Assembly: GCA_947471745.1 (NCBI GenBank)
Contig: CANJKZ010000768.1
Coordinates: forward strand, 635,501 to 699,500
Source: Closterium sp. Naga37s-1
Taxonomy: Eukaryota; Streptophyta; Zygnematophyceae; Desmidiales; Closteriaceae
Length of the DNA stretch: 64,000 nucleotides
Direction: 5' to 3'
Shown here: positions 53,991 to 64,000 of the stretch, one piece after another
Layout of the letters: the number at the start of each line of letters is the position of its first letter
Position numbering within the stretch: the first letter of the stretch is position 1
Position numbers and translations under genes: made by a program
The notes under the pieces: generated by a model
Told to the model about the DNA's origin: nothing
The model's input: only the letters and a program-made list of their open reading frames with translations
The model's database searches: none

Positions 53991-54386
53991 CACCCCCATA
54001 GGCAAAATGGGGAGAACAAGAGGTCACAAGATCAGTCAAGAAAAGCAAAGCAAGCTCAGGGTGGATCACGAAGTCACCACACACTCTGAGCACAAGCAAA
54101 TGGCCACAAGGCCAATTTACATGCAGAATTATATAATGGAGAACAAGCAGTACAGCGATCAAAACCTAGCAAGCGTAAGCATGCAGGTATATGTATAGAG
54201 ATTACAGTACAAGCAAAGTCAAGAAGTGCGCAAGTGAGGCCAAGTAGGCACAAGACCTAAAACAGTACAGAAACGCTGATGATCACAAGGCTGAAGTGCC
54301 TTGGTGAAGATATCAGCAATGTTGGCCCGAGAGGCCACGTAAACAAGACGAAGCTGACCACGCTGCTGCAACTCTCGAGCAGAGAA

Positions 54387-55634
54387 TTAACGCAGAGCGA
54401 TGTGCTTCGTGCTGTGCTCCAGTCTGTGCTCCTGACACAAGGCAATCATGGCCTTGTCATCGACGTATAGAACTGGAGGAGAACAAGGCGGCTCTCCCAA
54501 GTCGGTCAGCAGGTAGGTGAGCCAGCGTAACTCCTGTGCAGCCATGGCCCCTGCGTAGATCTCAGCCTCACAACTGGAACTGAAAACAGAAGACGAGCAG
54601 GTAGACCGCCAAGAAACAGAGCCGGAGCCAAGGCTGAAAGTGTAACCCTGTGACGACCGCTGCGTAGCCAAGTCGTCAACCCAGGAAGCATCTGCGTGTC
54701 CAGTGAGGACAACTCGACCCTGACCTACAAGCACAAGCCCCATGCCCGACGTACTGCACAAGTAGTGCAACACCCTCTTAGCAGCCTTCCAGTGCTCTGG
54801 TCGGTGTCTCCCGGGTGCAACGTAGCGTCCCAGGATGCTAAGACGGTAGGCAAGGTCAGGTTGAAAGTAGGACATCAGGTATATGAGGCAGCCCACAAGC
54901 TCTCGTTACGGGCCACTCGGCTCTACGGACTCGTCCGAAGGTGGAGCTGAGAGCGAGTGACCGGTAGGCAGAGGAGTGGACTGTGGCGAGGAGTACTGGA
55001 AGTCAAAGCGCTGAAGGACCTGCTGCACCATGTGTGACTGAGTCAAGGTAATGGTGTGCCGTGCTCTGTCCCGGGTGATTTGCAAGCCAAGATAGCTGCG
55101 CAGCTCACCCAGGTCTGTGCACGTGTGTCTCTTCTGCGGCTCTGACTTCACTAGGGCCAGTCCCTCTGTGTCAGCAATGGCAAAGACCATGTCGTCGATG
55201 TACACGAGGATGTAGGACGGCGGCAACGAAGTGTCGGTGCATAGAAACAGCGACGGGTCAGCAGTCGAAGGAGCAAACCCAAGAGCCGCAAGCGTCGTCC
55301 TCAGTGTGTCGTGCCACTTGCGAAGCGCCTGGCGGAGACCGTAGACGGGCCGCCGGAGGCTCCACTGGGAACCTACAGGAAACGACCCAGTGAAGCCAAG
55401 TGGGCGGCGCAGCCAGATCTCCTCGTGCAGGCTGCCCTGTAAGAAAGTTGTGCTGAAGTCAAGAGAGTGAAGCTCGTAGTCATGCTGAGTGGCAACGTGC
55501 AGCAGTACCCCAAGAGTAGTCATCTTCGGGGTAGGGGAGAAGGTCTGGAAGAAGTCAACTCCCTGTCGCTGACTGAAGCCTCTAGCAACGTAACGAGTCT
55601 TGAAGGCAGGCGGAGAACACGGCGGCCTCTTCAC
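54387..55634 (-). pseudogene. RT and RNase H of A2
   Basis: RT occupies the open block 55634-54906, including LHSLDFSTTFLQGSLHEEIW, YGLRQALRKWHDTL and YIDDMVFAIAD. The usual YVDD is YIDD here. RNase H continues from 54896 (VVLTGHADASWVDDLATQRS, VLYVDDKAMIALC) to 54387. One frame break separates the two. Confidence 0.9.
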
Positions 55635-55643
55635 CCTGAAAAT

Positions 55644-58600
55644 TCATATGCCATCGACTATGTTCGCCCCAGGAGGGGGAACTGCGTCGACGTAAGTGCC
55701 TGTGGACTTCCAAGATGCCATCTCTACGTCCATGGCTATCTGCCACTGAGAGGAGTAGGGACCCTCTATTGCCTCTGCGTAAGAGCGCGGGGACGGGATG
55801 TCTGGTGCATCCGGGTCTCCCTCAGGTGCAATCAGCATGGACACGAGATGAGGTACAGCTGTGCCAAAACACTCAATGTCCTCCTGCCTGTCCTCAAGGA
55901 CGTCCGTGCCAAGAGCACACTCACCCCCGACGGACAGAGGACGGACAGACTCAGACTCAGCAACAAGACTAGCGGCGTAGTTGAGACGACAGGCGGCTGC
56001 AAAGTCAACAAGCTCAGCAACTAGGGCAGACGCAGCAGTGGACTCAAACGAAGGGTCAGTGACAAGAGTGGCCAGAAGACGTGTGACAGTAGGACTGGCA
56101 GCACGAAGTAAGTTAGACTCAGGGTCCGGACCGTCAGCAAGAGAGGACGCAGGAGGAGACGGCAGGGGGACACGCTATGGAACAGAGGAAGGACGAAGTG
56201 CCATATGGTGCATGCCGGGGACAGGAGGAGGACGCTGACGCGGAACATGATGACCAGTGCGAACAGCGTGAACAGGCGAGGCAGGACGAGATGCAGGCTC
56301 ACGACGCTCTGTAAGACCTCCTGTCTGCTCAGTGTAAAGAGAAGGAGAAGGTAGTGGGGAGACAGGCTGTAACTGCGGATGCGACTGGTCAGGCGGTGGA
56401 CACAGTAAGGGAGGAGTAAGGCCAGTAGAAGGCGGGAGACCAAGAACCTGCTGAAGCAGTGGAACGAAGTACGGTCGCGGCCGCACAGTGCCTCCAGAAC
56501 CAGCACCGATAGCACTGACACCCCCAGGGCCAGCGCCTCCAGCTCCAGGGTCTCCAGCTCGAGGGTCTCCAGCTCCAACGCCTGCAGCACCACCAGCTCC
56601 AGCAGCTCCACTACGAGCACCTCCGGGACCAGCGGCTCCAGTACCTCCAGCAGCTCCAGCTCGAGCGCCTTCAGCTCCAACTCCTGCAGCACCTCCAGCT
56701 CCAACACCTCCAGTACCTCCAGTACGAGCACCTCCGGGACCAGTGGCTCCAGCACCTCCAGCACCTCCAGGACCAGAAGCTCCAGCACCTCCGCTACCTC
56801 CAGCTCCAGCGCCTCCAGCTCCAACGCCTGCAGCACCTCCAGCTCCAGCAGCTCCAGTACCTCCAGTACGAGCACCTCCGGGACCAACGGCTCCAGCACC
56901 TCCAGCACCTCCAGGACCAGCAGCTCCAGCGCCTCCAGCTCCAGGGCCTCCAGCGGCAGGCCCCCCAGCTCCAGCAGCGCCACTTTGAAGGCTCCAGCGC
57001 TGAGCAAACCACTCGCGCAGCTGCGGTGGAGAGAGAGGCTCCCGCCATGACGAGGCACCCGGAGGACCTCTAGCAAACAAAGTACCTCCAGGCTCAGCAC
57101 GCTCAGGCTCAGCACCCCCAAACTCAGCACCCCCAGGCTCCGCACGCTCAGGCTCAGCACCCCCAGGCTCCGCACGCTCAGACTCAGCAACCCCAGGCTC
57201 CGCACGCTCAGGCTCAGCACTCCCAGGCTCCGCACCCGCAGGCTCCGCACCCCCAGATGCAGCACCCCTAATAGCACCACCCCCAGCAGCACCAGAGTCG
57301 ACAGCAACCTCGACAGGCTCGACAGGGTCTACCTGAGACATACCTGAGGGAGCAGGACCCTCAGGGGGGAGGGGGTCTACCGGAGGAGGACCTGGTGCGA
57401 GGAAGAGCGGCGGGGGGGGGGGAGGGGAGAGGGCAGTGCGGTAGGGGAAGAGATGGTAAAAGGGAACCGACTCGTCAAACGTGACGTCCTGAGAGGGCAG
57501 GACACGGCGCGAGGTGGGGTGGTAATACTACCGGCCACGCCGTCAGGGGGAAAGCCAAGGAAGACGTAGGGAATGGCGCGGGAGGAGAGCTTGTCCGCGG
57601 ACGTATCGCGGACAAAGGCACGGGATCCCTAGACCTGGAACACCGACGCATCGCCAACCTTCCCCGTCCAACGCAGTGTAGGGGAGGTCTCCGGCAAGGA
57701 GACACGGGGCCAGAGGTTGAGTTGATGCACCGCAAACGGCCACAGAAAATGGGGGGCAGCTGCATGGATCATGGAGGTACGTGCGACCTCCATGACTAAG
57801 CCAATGCGGCGCTCAGCAGCCCCATTCTGCTGCGGAGAGGCCGGAAGTGTGAACGTCTGGCGAATGCCCTCCCCATGACAAAAGTCCTGCAAGAGGTCGG
57901 GGGCAAACTCACCACCTCTGTCAGAGTGCAGACGCAGGACTGGAAGGTCCGCGTGGAACCACTCGCGGGGCTGGAGACGTACAGCGCAGATCCAAGGGAT
58001 CAAAACATCAGGGACCTCCCCATTGCTGCGCAAGGGGAAGACCATGGTGTAACGCGAGTTGTTGTCAACAGCAGAAAGTAGTGCTCGCGGCCCTGTCCAC
58101 GGATGCGGGCTGGGCCCTACATGTCCATGTGGAGAGTCTGCAGGGGAGCAGTCATTGGGGGAAACGAGGAGGAGTGAGGAGCGGCGCGCTACCGCCCCTC
58201 GATACAAGGAAGGCAGGGAGGGGCAGGCGAGGGTGGGAGGGGAGGCAGAGACCTGGGAAGACCAGAGACAAGGAGACGGGAGTGCATGCCATGGAGGTGT
58301 GGCACGGAGGGGTGACCAAGGCGGTGGTGCCAAAGGAGCATCTGGTGCGACAGGGCGCGACACGAGCAGGGGGCTGCTAGCTGACCTGACGCGGACGCAG
58401 ACGCAGTTACCTTAGGAGGCTCAGTAGTCAGTGTGTACAGACTCGACCCAGGCCGACAGGTGAACGTGGCCAGGTGACGGCCCGTCCGTGTACACGTGCA
58501 GATCGACACACGCTGGCCCCCAGGAGTGGTGGTAGTGACCATCGCATCCTCGATAGCAGCGGTACTCACCAAGTTCGTAGAGAACGGGGGGGAGGTGAAG

Positions 58601-59085
58601 ACCTGAGAGTGAGCCGGACGGAACCGCCGGATACGGGAGAACAGTGGAGGAACGGGCAAGAACTGGGACCCCTGAGGGGTCAGCCAGTCTGACAGCAACA
58701 GGTGCAGGGAGTGGTGTAACTGTGGTGCTATCGCGAAAGAAACAGCGGGAAGCACTTGAGTCAAGCGTGAAGGTGTGCAAGGCCTCAGCAGGTGCAGTAC
58801 CAGGGAGAGAAGACTCACTAGCACCTAGAGCAGCAGCCTCTATACCTGGGTCGGGCGGCACACACAGGTAACAGTCACCCTCAGCACTAACAGTCAATGC
58901 GTACATGGTAGCAAGGATAGCATCATAGTCAAGAGCAAAGATATCAACATTCTGCCTAAGCAGGTCATGCCAGCAGGGAAGCTCAGTCGCGTCGGGAAAC
59001 TCTGCGCGCCAGGCGTCGTCAAGACGGGAGAAGCAACGGGACTGGGTGTGACCAACTTTCCCGCATGTATGACCAGAGCGGTCAC
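55644..59085 (-). pseudogene. Protease, integrase and linker of A2
   Basis: Protease lies near 58770 as FTLDSSASRCFFRDS; the DSG triad is DSS. The GAG-pre-integrase block is WHHRLGHPSVPHLHGM. The integrase core spans 58200-57640 (LHSDRGGEFAPDLL, SPQQNGAAERRIGL) with a frame change in the first part, so the first Asp block is altered. A long Gly/Ala/Glu/Pro linker (57341-56175) contains GGAEPERAEPGGAEP-type repeats like the A1 pentapeptides. Confidence 0.85.
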
Positions 59086-60209
59086 CTATGCGAATGACGT
59101 ACTGGCAGCGAACACTACCCCCAGACGCCCCACGCTAAGCAAACCACTCACGAAGCTCCTTGGGTGAAGGGGTCTCACGCTCACGCTGCTGCTGCTGCTG
59201 CCTCTGACCACCGCCAAAGCCGCCCCTCTGACCGGCTCCACCCCGACTGCCACCACTGCCGCCGCCACCACTCCCACTGCCGCCACCACTATCGCCGCTA
59301 CCACTCCCACTGCCGCCGCCACCGCCGCCACCAAAGCCTCCACCCCCACCACCACTCCCTCCGCCACCACCGCCACCTCCTCCGACACCACCGGCCCCAC
59401 CACCGCCTCCACCGCTGCCACCCCCACCACCCCTGCCTCCCTTGCCCTTGCCGTTGCGGCGCCTCCCACTGGGAGCAGACGCAGCTCCTACCTCCTCAGC
59501 ACGAAGGTAGCCAACAGCAGCAGCAGAAGCGACTGAGGGGACAAGGGGGGATGGGGAACACCCCTCAAAGAAGGGGGTACGAGGAGTGCCACGAGAAGCG
59601 CCTACAGCGACTATGCAAGGAGGTGCTTCTCGAGCAGGTCGACAGTGAGGTCTGTGGGGTCAAGGGCGAGAAGGAGGTCCCTAACTGTGGTAAGAGAGTC
59701 AGGGAGGCAGGTGACGATGAAGTAGAGAGCGATGTACATGGGAGGGGGTTCTTGGCTAGAAACTCGGCGGGAAGCGCGGCGCGGTAGCGAGTGTCACTAG
59801 TGCGAAGGTGAGTGACGAGGTCGGCTACTGTGGCAAAGGCGGACAGCTCGGGGAATAGGTAGGGCAGTATAAGGCGGCCTAGAGCAGCAGTGGCAGGGGA
59901 GGAGTAACAAGCGACTACAGCGTCGTACAGGGCTCTAGCAGTCTTGTGCTGGCCAAAGTGAGCACGTTCGGCTAACGGCAGGTGGTTGCGAATGGCTAGG
60001 CGAGCAGCAGCGTCACGGGTAAGCCACTTTGAGCGAGTCGCACTGTCATCTGTGGCGGAAGGGGCGAGAGAGGCTCCAGACGTGAGGTCAAACAACGAGA
60101 CACCGTCCCTAGAATCGCTTAGTAAGTACAACTGTAAGTCATCGAGCCACGCATCGAACTCAATCGAGCGGCCCTCAGGATCGAAGGTGAGGACGCTGAG
60201 AGTAGCCAT
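59086..60209 (-). pseudogene. Gag of A2
   Basis: Gag begins at ATG 60209 (MATLSVLTFDPEGRSIEFDA) and is open through TRDAAARLAIRNHLPLAERA to AALPAEFLAKNPLP, where the frame breaks near 59745. A Gly-rich tract (59460-59210) follows. Comparison with this copy shows that A1 has lost three Gag codons and gained TAG at the same position. Confidence 0.85.
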
Positions 60210-60770
60210 AGCGGGCAGAGCAGTTGGGCGTGCTAGCAGAAGGGCAGCACGCAGGCAGGGCAAGGCAGGGAGGCGGCCAGCAGGGCGGCGCGCAGGCAGA
60301 TCAGGGCAGGGCGGTAACCAGCAGGGCGGCACGCGGGCAGGGCTGGGCAGCGCGGCAGCGAGCGGCGCGCAGGCAGGGCAAGGCGGCGCGGCGGCTAGCG
60401 GCGCGCGGGCAGGGCAGGGCGGCGTGGCGGCGAGCGGCACACGGGCAGGGCAGGGCGGCGCGGCGGCGAGCAGCGCGCGGGCAGGGCAGGGCGGCGCGGC
60501 GGCAAGCGGCGCGCGGGCAGGGCAGGGCAGGGCGTGTGCGGGCGGCGCGACGCAGGGCAAGGCGCGCGCGGGCGGCGGGACGCAGAGCAGGGCGCGCGCG
60601 GGCGGCGCGACGCAGGGCAGGGCGTGCGCGGGCAGCGCGACGCAGGGCAGGGCGTGTGCGGGCGGCGCGATGCAGGGAAGGGCAGGGCAGCGCGGCGCTA
60701 ACAGAGCGGCGCAACGTGTGGGGTAGCGCGATCCGGTGGGCCATAAAAAAAAAACGGTCCTAGGAGAGGA
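60210..60770 (-). repeat. GC-rich tandem-repeat leader of A2
   Basis: The leader is built from units like GCGCGGGCAGGGCAGGGCGG (plus strand). On the minus strand it is open in the Gag frame from the LTR to the Gag ATG without a stop, reading LPCPARAPLAAAPPCPAR-type repeats. Position and frame match the A1 leader, but the sequence does not. Confidence 0.8.
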
Positions 60771-60785
60771 CCTGCTCTGAAACCA

Positions 60786-60915
60786 TGTCAGAATCACGAA
60801 GCGAGAATGAATGAACTAGCAGCAAGATGGGTACAAGTACTAACCCTAATTGGGTTGTACCCCATATGGGCTACCCCACTACAGCCTACACAACACACAC
60901 CATATAAGTTTGACA
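60786..60915 (-). repeat. 5' LTR of A2
   Basis: The 130-bp copy abuts the primer site ending at 60785. It differs from the other LTR at two positions. Confidence 0.95.
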
Positions 60916-61529
60916 GATCTCACCTACGTCGTAAACCAGCTCGCACAGTACCTGCGCCGACCTAAAGAAGAGATTACGCTAGACCTACGTCGAGCACTCC
61001 AATAATTCATCTCCACCCCTGACTTCGGGCTCACCTACACGACCAACCTAACAGCTACTCTTCAACTTCATGGCTATGTAGACATGGACCATGCTTGAGA
61101 TGATAACATCAGATGCTCCCGCACAAGCTTCATATTTCAACTCCAGCCTACTAGACTCATCTCATGGAACTCCCAGAAACAAGAGCTCATGGCCCTTTCG
61201 TCAGCTGAAGCCAAATTCATCGTCACTAGCGCAACTGTTTGCGAAGGGCTATACCTGACGGAGCTCCTACACAAAGAGAAAGTAACGATGAATGGGAACT
61301 TCACGTTACTCTACGACCTGGCTTGGTGAACCGCACGAAGCACATCGCACTCCGTTACTTCTTCGTCAAGGACGAGTTTGACAAGGGCAAGGTCAAACCC
61401 ACGTATTGCCCGATTGGTAACATGGCAGTGGATTTTCTGACGAAGAAGCTGCCATGTCAGAAGTTTCAGCAATGCGCCAACCTCTGCGAGATCTCGAAGG
61501 ATTCCCACGTGGCTCACCTTCAGGAATGA
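60916..61529 (+). pseudogene. RNase H of family C
   Basis: After A2 the family C pol resumes: DLTYVVNQLAQYLRRPKEEI, LTYTTNLTATLQLHGYVD, LISWNSQKQELMALSSAEAK. The tail is NRTKHIALRYFFVKDEFDKG and ADFLTK-like (VDFLTKKLPCQKFQQC), ending before the GAAGGGGGG polypurine tract. Stops interrupt it. Confidence 0.85.
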
Positions 61530-61536
61530 AGGGGGG

Positions 61537-61990
61537 TGTTGGATTAAGCAACGGGTTATTAAACATTCTCGAAGGTTCTCCCTTAGCGCACCGCTTCATA
61601 GCGGAATAGCGCACCTATACTAGAACCGCTCTAGCCCATATAGAGCACGCGATAGTTAGATAGCCATCGAAGGTCAACAGTCGCTGGAAGTCAATGGTCG
61701 AGACTGTTGACCACCCAGCAACCGTACTCGGAGGTTACACGATGCAATCCGGTAAGTCGAGTATAGAAATAGTCGAGGTTACTGTAGGAATGCGATACAA
61801 TTAAAAAGGGAATGTGCACCTCATAGTACATGGCTAGCTAGTATTGCTGTTTAAACTCTTTGTATCTCTATCTTAATCATCTTGTTTTCTTTACAACGTT
61901 GATATAAACAAGGCCACTTTAAATCTTCCTAGTCTTCTTTCAGCTTAGCTGGTCTTATCCTAATCCTTTGATTCCTTGGTTATAACAACA
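61537..61990 (+). repeat. 3' LTR of family C
   Basis: The 454-bp LTR starts TGTTGGATTAAGCAACGGG and ends GGTTATAACAACA. It is clearly diverged from the left LTR. Confidence 0.85.
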
Positions 61991-62618
61991 ACTCCCGTTG
62001 ACATAATAATGTGCTATATATGTGAAATATATTTAATTATGGAGTGTTTGTAGAGTAGTTTGTTTGGCAGGGTTGTACTATTCGTAATAATATTTCTATA
62101 TTTCAGGTAAAAAATACGAAATGTACTATCCGAATAAAAAAAATCAGGTAAAACAACCAAAACTAAAAGCAATACAACATAATATGCTACATCGAACTAA
62201 AGGAACATGCGAAATTGGTTACAATCGCGTTTAGCAATACAGGGTCTACAACTTAGCAGTACAATTTCGACAGGTGCACGTCATCACAACCTGATTGTAA
62301 TGGAAAGATCACACAATGGATCAACACCTCCAATAATTCGCTGACGAATTGCGCGATGATGAACGTGGTGTGCCAACTAACCTGAGACAGCCGCGTGTCG
62401 AAAATGGTGTCTGACAACAGACGATTCGCAGCGAATGGTAATAGCTCTGACAGAAATATCTCCTGACAGACATTCCTTCGCACCCAACACGGAATCGGTA
62501 ATACATAGGTCGCTGAGACACATGCGATTTCGCATCACAGCTTCTATGCAATCAGCAACCAATGCTGAACTGTTCGATTTCGCACACAGCTGATGAACAA
62601 ATTAGAATGCACCAACAC
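61991..62618. other. Right flank of family C, no gene recognised
   Basis: It starts ACTCCCGTTGACA, the same 13 bases that end the insertion inside E2. A partial copy of the sequence left of the family C element (GGAGTGTTTGTAGAGTAGTTTG) lies at about 62040-62062. Overlapping minus-strand frames at 62253-62560 show no recognisable domain. Confidence 0.45.
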
Positions 62619-62621
62619 CTA

Positions 62622-63285
62622 GGCCCGGTTCGGCAGCCACGGAAGAAGGGCGGAAGAAAAATGTTTCCGTCTTCTTCGAAGCTTCTAATCGCATTATCGA
62701 GGGCAAAACATTACGGGCTGTAGGGTAAACTTCCCGGAAATCGAAACGCAGGTGTTTAGCAGCAGCGACGCGAACGCCTCCAAACATTGCTTCCGCGCCG
62801 TCTTCTGTCCTTATTCTCCCCCCCCTTGGCGGAAAGGTTCCGCCCTAGTGAGACGGAAGAAGAAAGTGATTCTTTGAAAACAGAAGAATCAACTTTTTGA
62901 TTCCACCTGGGTTCACTGTTCACGGGCCAACATTGGACCCTCCAAAGGAAAGGGTTACTACATTAAAAAACACATTGTTCGTTTTTTGAAAGTTGGATTT
63001 CCCCAACAGCATGGGGCGCAAATCTTTTGTTTTTTCTGGCGAACCTTTCTGTTCTCGCTACAGTGCCCTGGGGCAAGCACATTTGAGGCCAAATGTGCCT
63101 CTCTCCTGCGGCACCTTTTCCCATTCCCCCCCCCCCCCCCCAATCTGCGCCAGCTCCCCCATGGCGCAGGTTTTCCGCGGAACAGTCAACTCAGGGTCAA
63201 AATTCGTTGACCCTGGTTTGACGCGAGCCTCACCTTCCCATAACTTTCCTACAAAATTGCTGCCCCCTGGCTGCCGAACTGGGCC
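62622..63285. mobile_element. PIF/Harbinger-like MITE
   Basis: The 664-bp element has terminal inverted repeats starting GGCCCGGTTCGGCAGCCA on the left and GGCCCAGTTCGGCAGCCA on the right reverse complement (17 of 18), flanked by CTA on both sides (62619-62621, 63286-63288). A 3-bp duplication with GGCC-TTCGG ends fits PIF/Harbinger. No transposase is encoded. A run of about 16 C lies near 63127. Confidence 0.75.
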
Positions 63286-63288
63286 CTA

Positions 63289-63477
63289 GTCGCCTTTCAA
63301 TGAACAACCCTGCCCATGCAGCTGTCCCAACGGCTGAGGACGTGTTGCAATTGCCGGCCAATGAGTATCTTCATCGCAGGTTTACGGTTGGGTGCCCAGA
63401 CCTGAAGAAACATTGCAGCAGGCCCATCAGCAACCGAAACGCATGCCTTTTTTAACCTGCGAAAAAAAGTATCTAGT
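63289..63477. other. Intergenic
   Basis: This short stretch separates two MITEs. No feature is seen. Confidence 0.5.
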
Positions 63478-63479
63478 TA

Positions 63480-63804
63480 CACCTAGTCCGCGGTATTTTA
63501 ACCGCCGCTATCGTAACCGCGCGGGGGTACTTCTCCTTGGTCAAACTTGTTTAAACGAGTAGTTTGAAAATTAATGAGGGTAGAATCTAGCATCCCCGTC
63601 GCGAGATCACGGCAGTTAAAACTCTGCCAATACCGATATGCCCCCTATCTCGGACCACTAAGTGTGCGTTTCTTCAGACGGAAAGGCATCCCGCTGTAAA
63701 ATAATAACCTCGAAGTCTCTGGGTGCCCATCTCATTACCCAAAAACGAATAAAGGGTGTTTGAAACAAAACAGTTCACGTGGTTAAAATACCGCGGACTA
63801 GGTG
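63480..63804. mobile_element. TA-flanked MITE (Tc1/mariner or Stowaway-like)
   Basis: Perfect 24-bp inverted repeats lie at 63480-63503 and 63781-63804, starting CACCTAGTCCGCGGTATTTT. TA dinucleotides flank both sides (63478-63479, 63805-63806). The 325-bp unit has no coding capacity. TA duplication points to the Tc1/mariner superfamily, but the ends are not the classic Stowaway sequence. Confidence 0.7.
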
Positions 63805-63806
63805 TA

Positions 63807-64000
63807 GTAGCCGTAACATATATTTTTTCGTCGCACATTCTTGGGATGCTGTGACCTGCCAAACTCTCATTGTCACACCGATTTTGACTCCTCACGCCGC
63901 CGCCTATCGTAATGCGTTTTCCGGGGCGTGCCGCTGCATGCTCTAGTAACGGAGCTTGCGTTCTCCTCCTCGCAGCCCTCACGCTCACTGTCGGCGCTGC
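63807..64000. other. Right edge, no gene recognised
   Basis: This GC-rich end of the window has no supported feature. Confidence 0.4.

Larger units (their letters stand above)
53861..60915 (-). mobile_element. Copia retrotransposon A2, minus strand, complete ends
   Basis: The 7,055-bp family A copy has 130-bp LTRs (53861-53990, 60786-60915) differing at two positions. The flanks GATAT and GATCT differ at one base. On the minus strand the primer site TGGTTTCAGAGCAGG follows the 5' LTR and CTATGGGGGTG precedes the 3' LTR. The interior has leader repeats, Gag, protease, integrase, RT and RNase H in copia order but with several frameshifts and stops. It is inserted in the RT/RNase H of family C. 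LTR divergence puts its age between A1 and A3. Confidence 0.95.
44174..61990 (+). mobile_element. Family C copia, old element hosting nested insertions
   Basis: The LTRs are 44174-44641 (468 bp) and 61537-61990 (454 bp), both starting TGTTGGA and ending TTATAACAACA, with many differences. A degenerate primer site TGATATGAAAGC follows the left LTR and GAAGGGGGG precedes the right one. Its own sequence occupies 44174-46097, 47348-49423, 52012-53860 and 60916-61990. Between these lie E1, E2 and A2. The left flank AGTAC is not repeated directly after 61990; instead a partial copy of the left flank occurs at about 62012-62085. Confidence 0.85.

Noticed and set aside
44169..61995. 5-bp target duplication for family C
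   Set aside because: Left flank AGTAC and right flank ACTCC do not match. A rearranged right flank is more likely, so no duplication is claimed.
62253..62560. Overlapping minus-strand frames near 62.4 kb as a gene
   Set aside because: Three frames overlap with no family resemblance, splice signals or conserved motif.

Overview
The window comes from a eukaryotic nuclear genome, most likely a streptophyte (green plant or charophyte alga). Genes are split by GT-AG introns, the fragments include plant-type leucine-rich-repeat (LRR) resistance and receptor genes, and most of the sequence is nested Ty1/copia LTR retrotransposons. The GC-rich copia family with a poly-glycine Gag reminds me of zygnematophycean algae such as Closterium, but that is an impression and was not tested. 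I see no rRNA gene, no functional tRNA gene, no CRISPR array and no bacterial-style operon.

Layout. 1-5.0 kb: a degraded minus-strand LRR gene running off the left edge, three minisatellites and one orphan LRR exon. 5.0-7.2 kb: copy 1 of a segmental duplication holding an unrecognised spliced gene and the start of a copia element (family C). 7.2-9.4 kb: a copia (family A) 3' relic with a solo LTR inside it, followed by a complete 345-bp miniature LTR element of the same small family. 9.4-16.7 kb: a very young family A copia, A1, with identical LTRs, a target duplication and an almost intact Gag-Pol. 16.7-20 kb: a Mutator-like MITE and a two-exon gene for a secreted Ala/Gln-rich protein. 20-27.3 kb: an older, heavily mutated family A copy, A3, inserted in a second LRR gene fragment. 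27.7-31.5 kb: a decayed minus-strand copia (family D). 31.8-33.7 kb: the C-terminal half of a spliced Plavaka/Tnp2-like transposase gene, cut off by a copia LTR. 33.7-42.5 kb: two family B copia copies head to head, forming a large near-perfect inverted repeat; one copy (B1) has a fully open Gag-Pol. 42.5-44.2 kb: copy 2 of the segmental duplication. 44.2-62.0 kb: an old family C copia that received three later elements: E1, E2 (itself containing another insertion) and the complete minus-strand family A copy A2. 62-64 kb: two small DNA-transposon MITEs with target duplications.

Five LTR insertions have exact 5-bp target duplications (A1 ACCGC, A3 GTCAC, E2 ATACT, the miniature element CTAAG, its solo LTR TTCAC). 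A2 has one with a single mismatch. These fix the boundaries and give an insertion order. The autonomous elements A1 and B1 still encode Gag, aspartic protease, DD35E integrase, reverse transcriptase and RNase H. E1, E2 and the miniature element encode none of these and must have relied on proteins supplied in trans. The most unusual object is the miniature LTR element, whose LTR/primer-site junction reads like a tRNA with Pol III A and B boxes.
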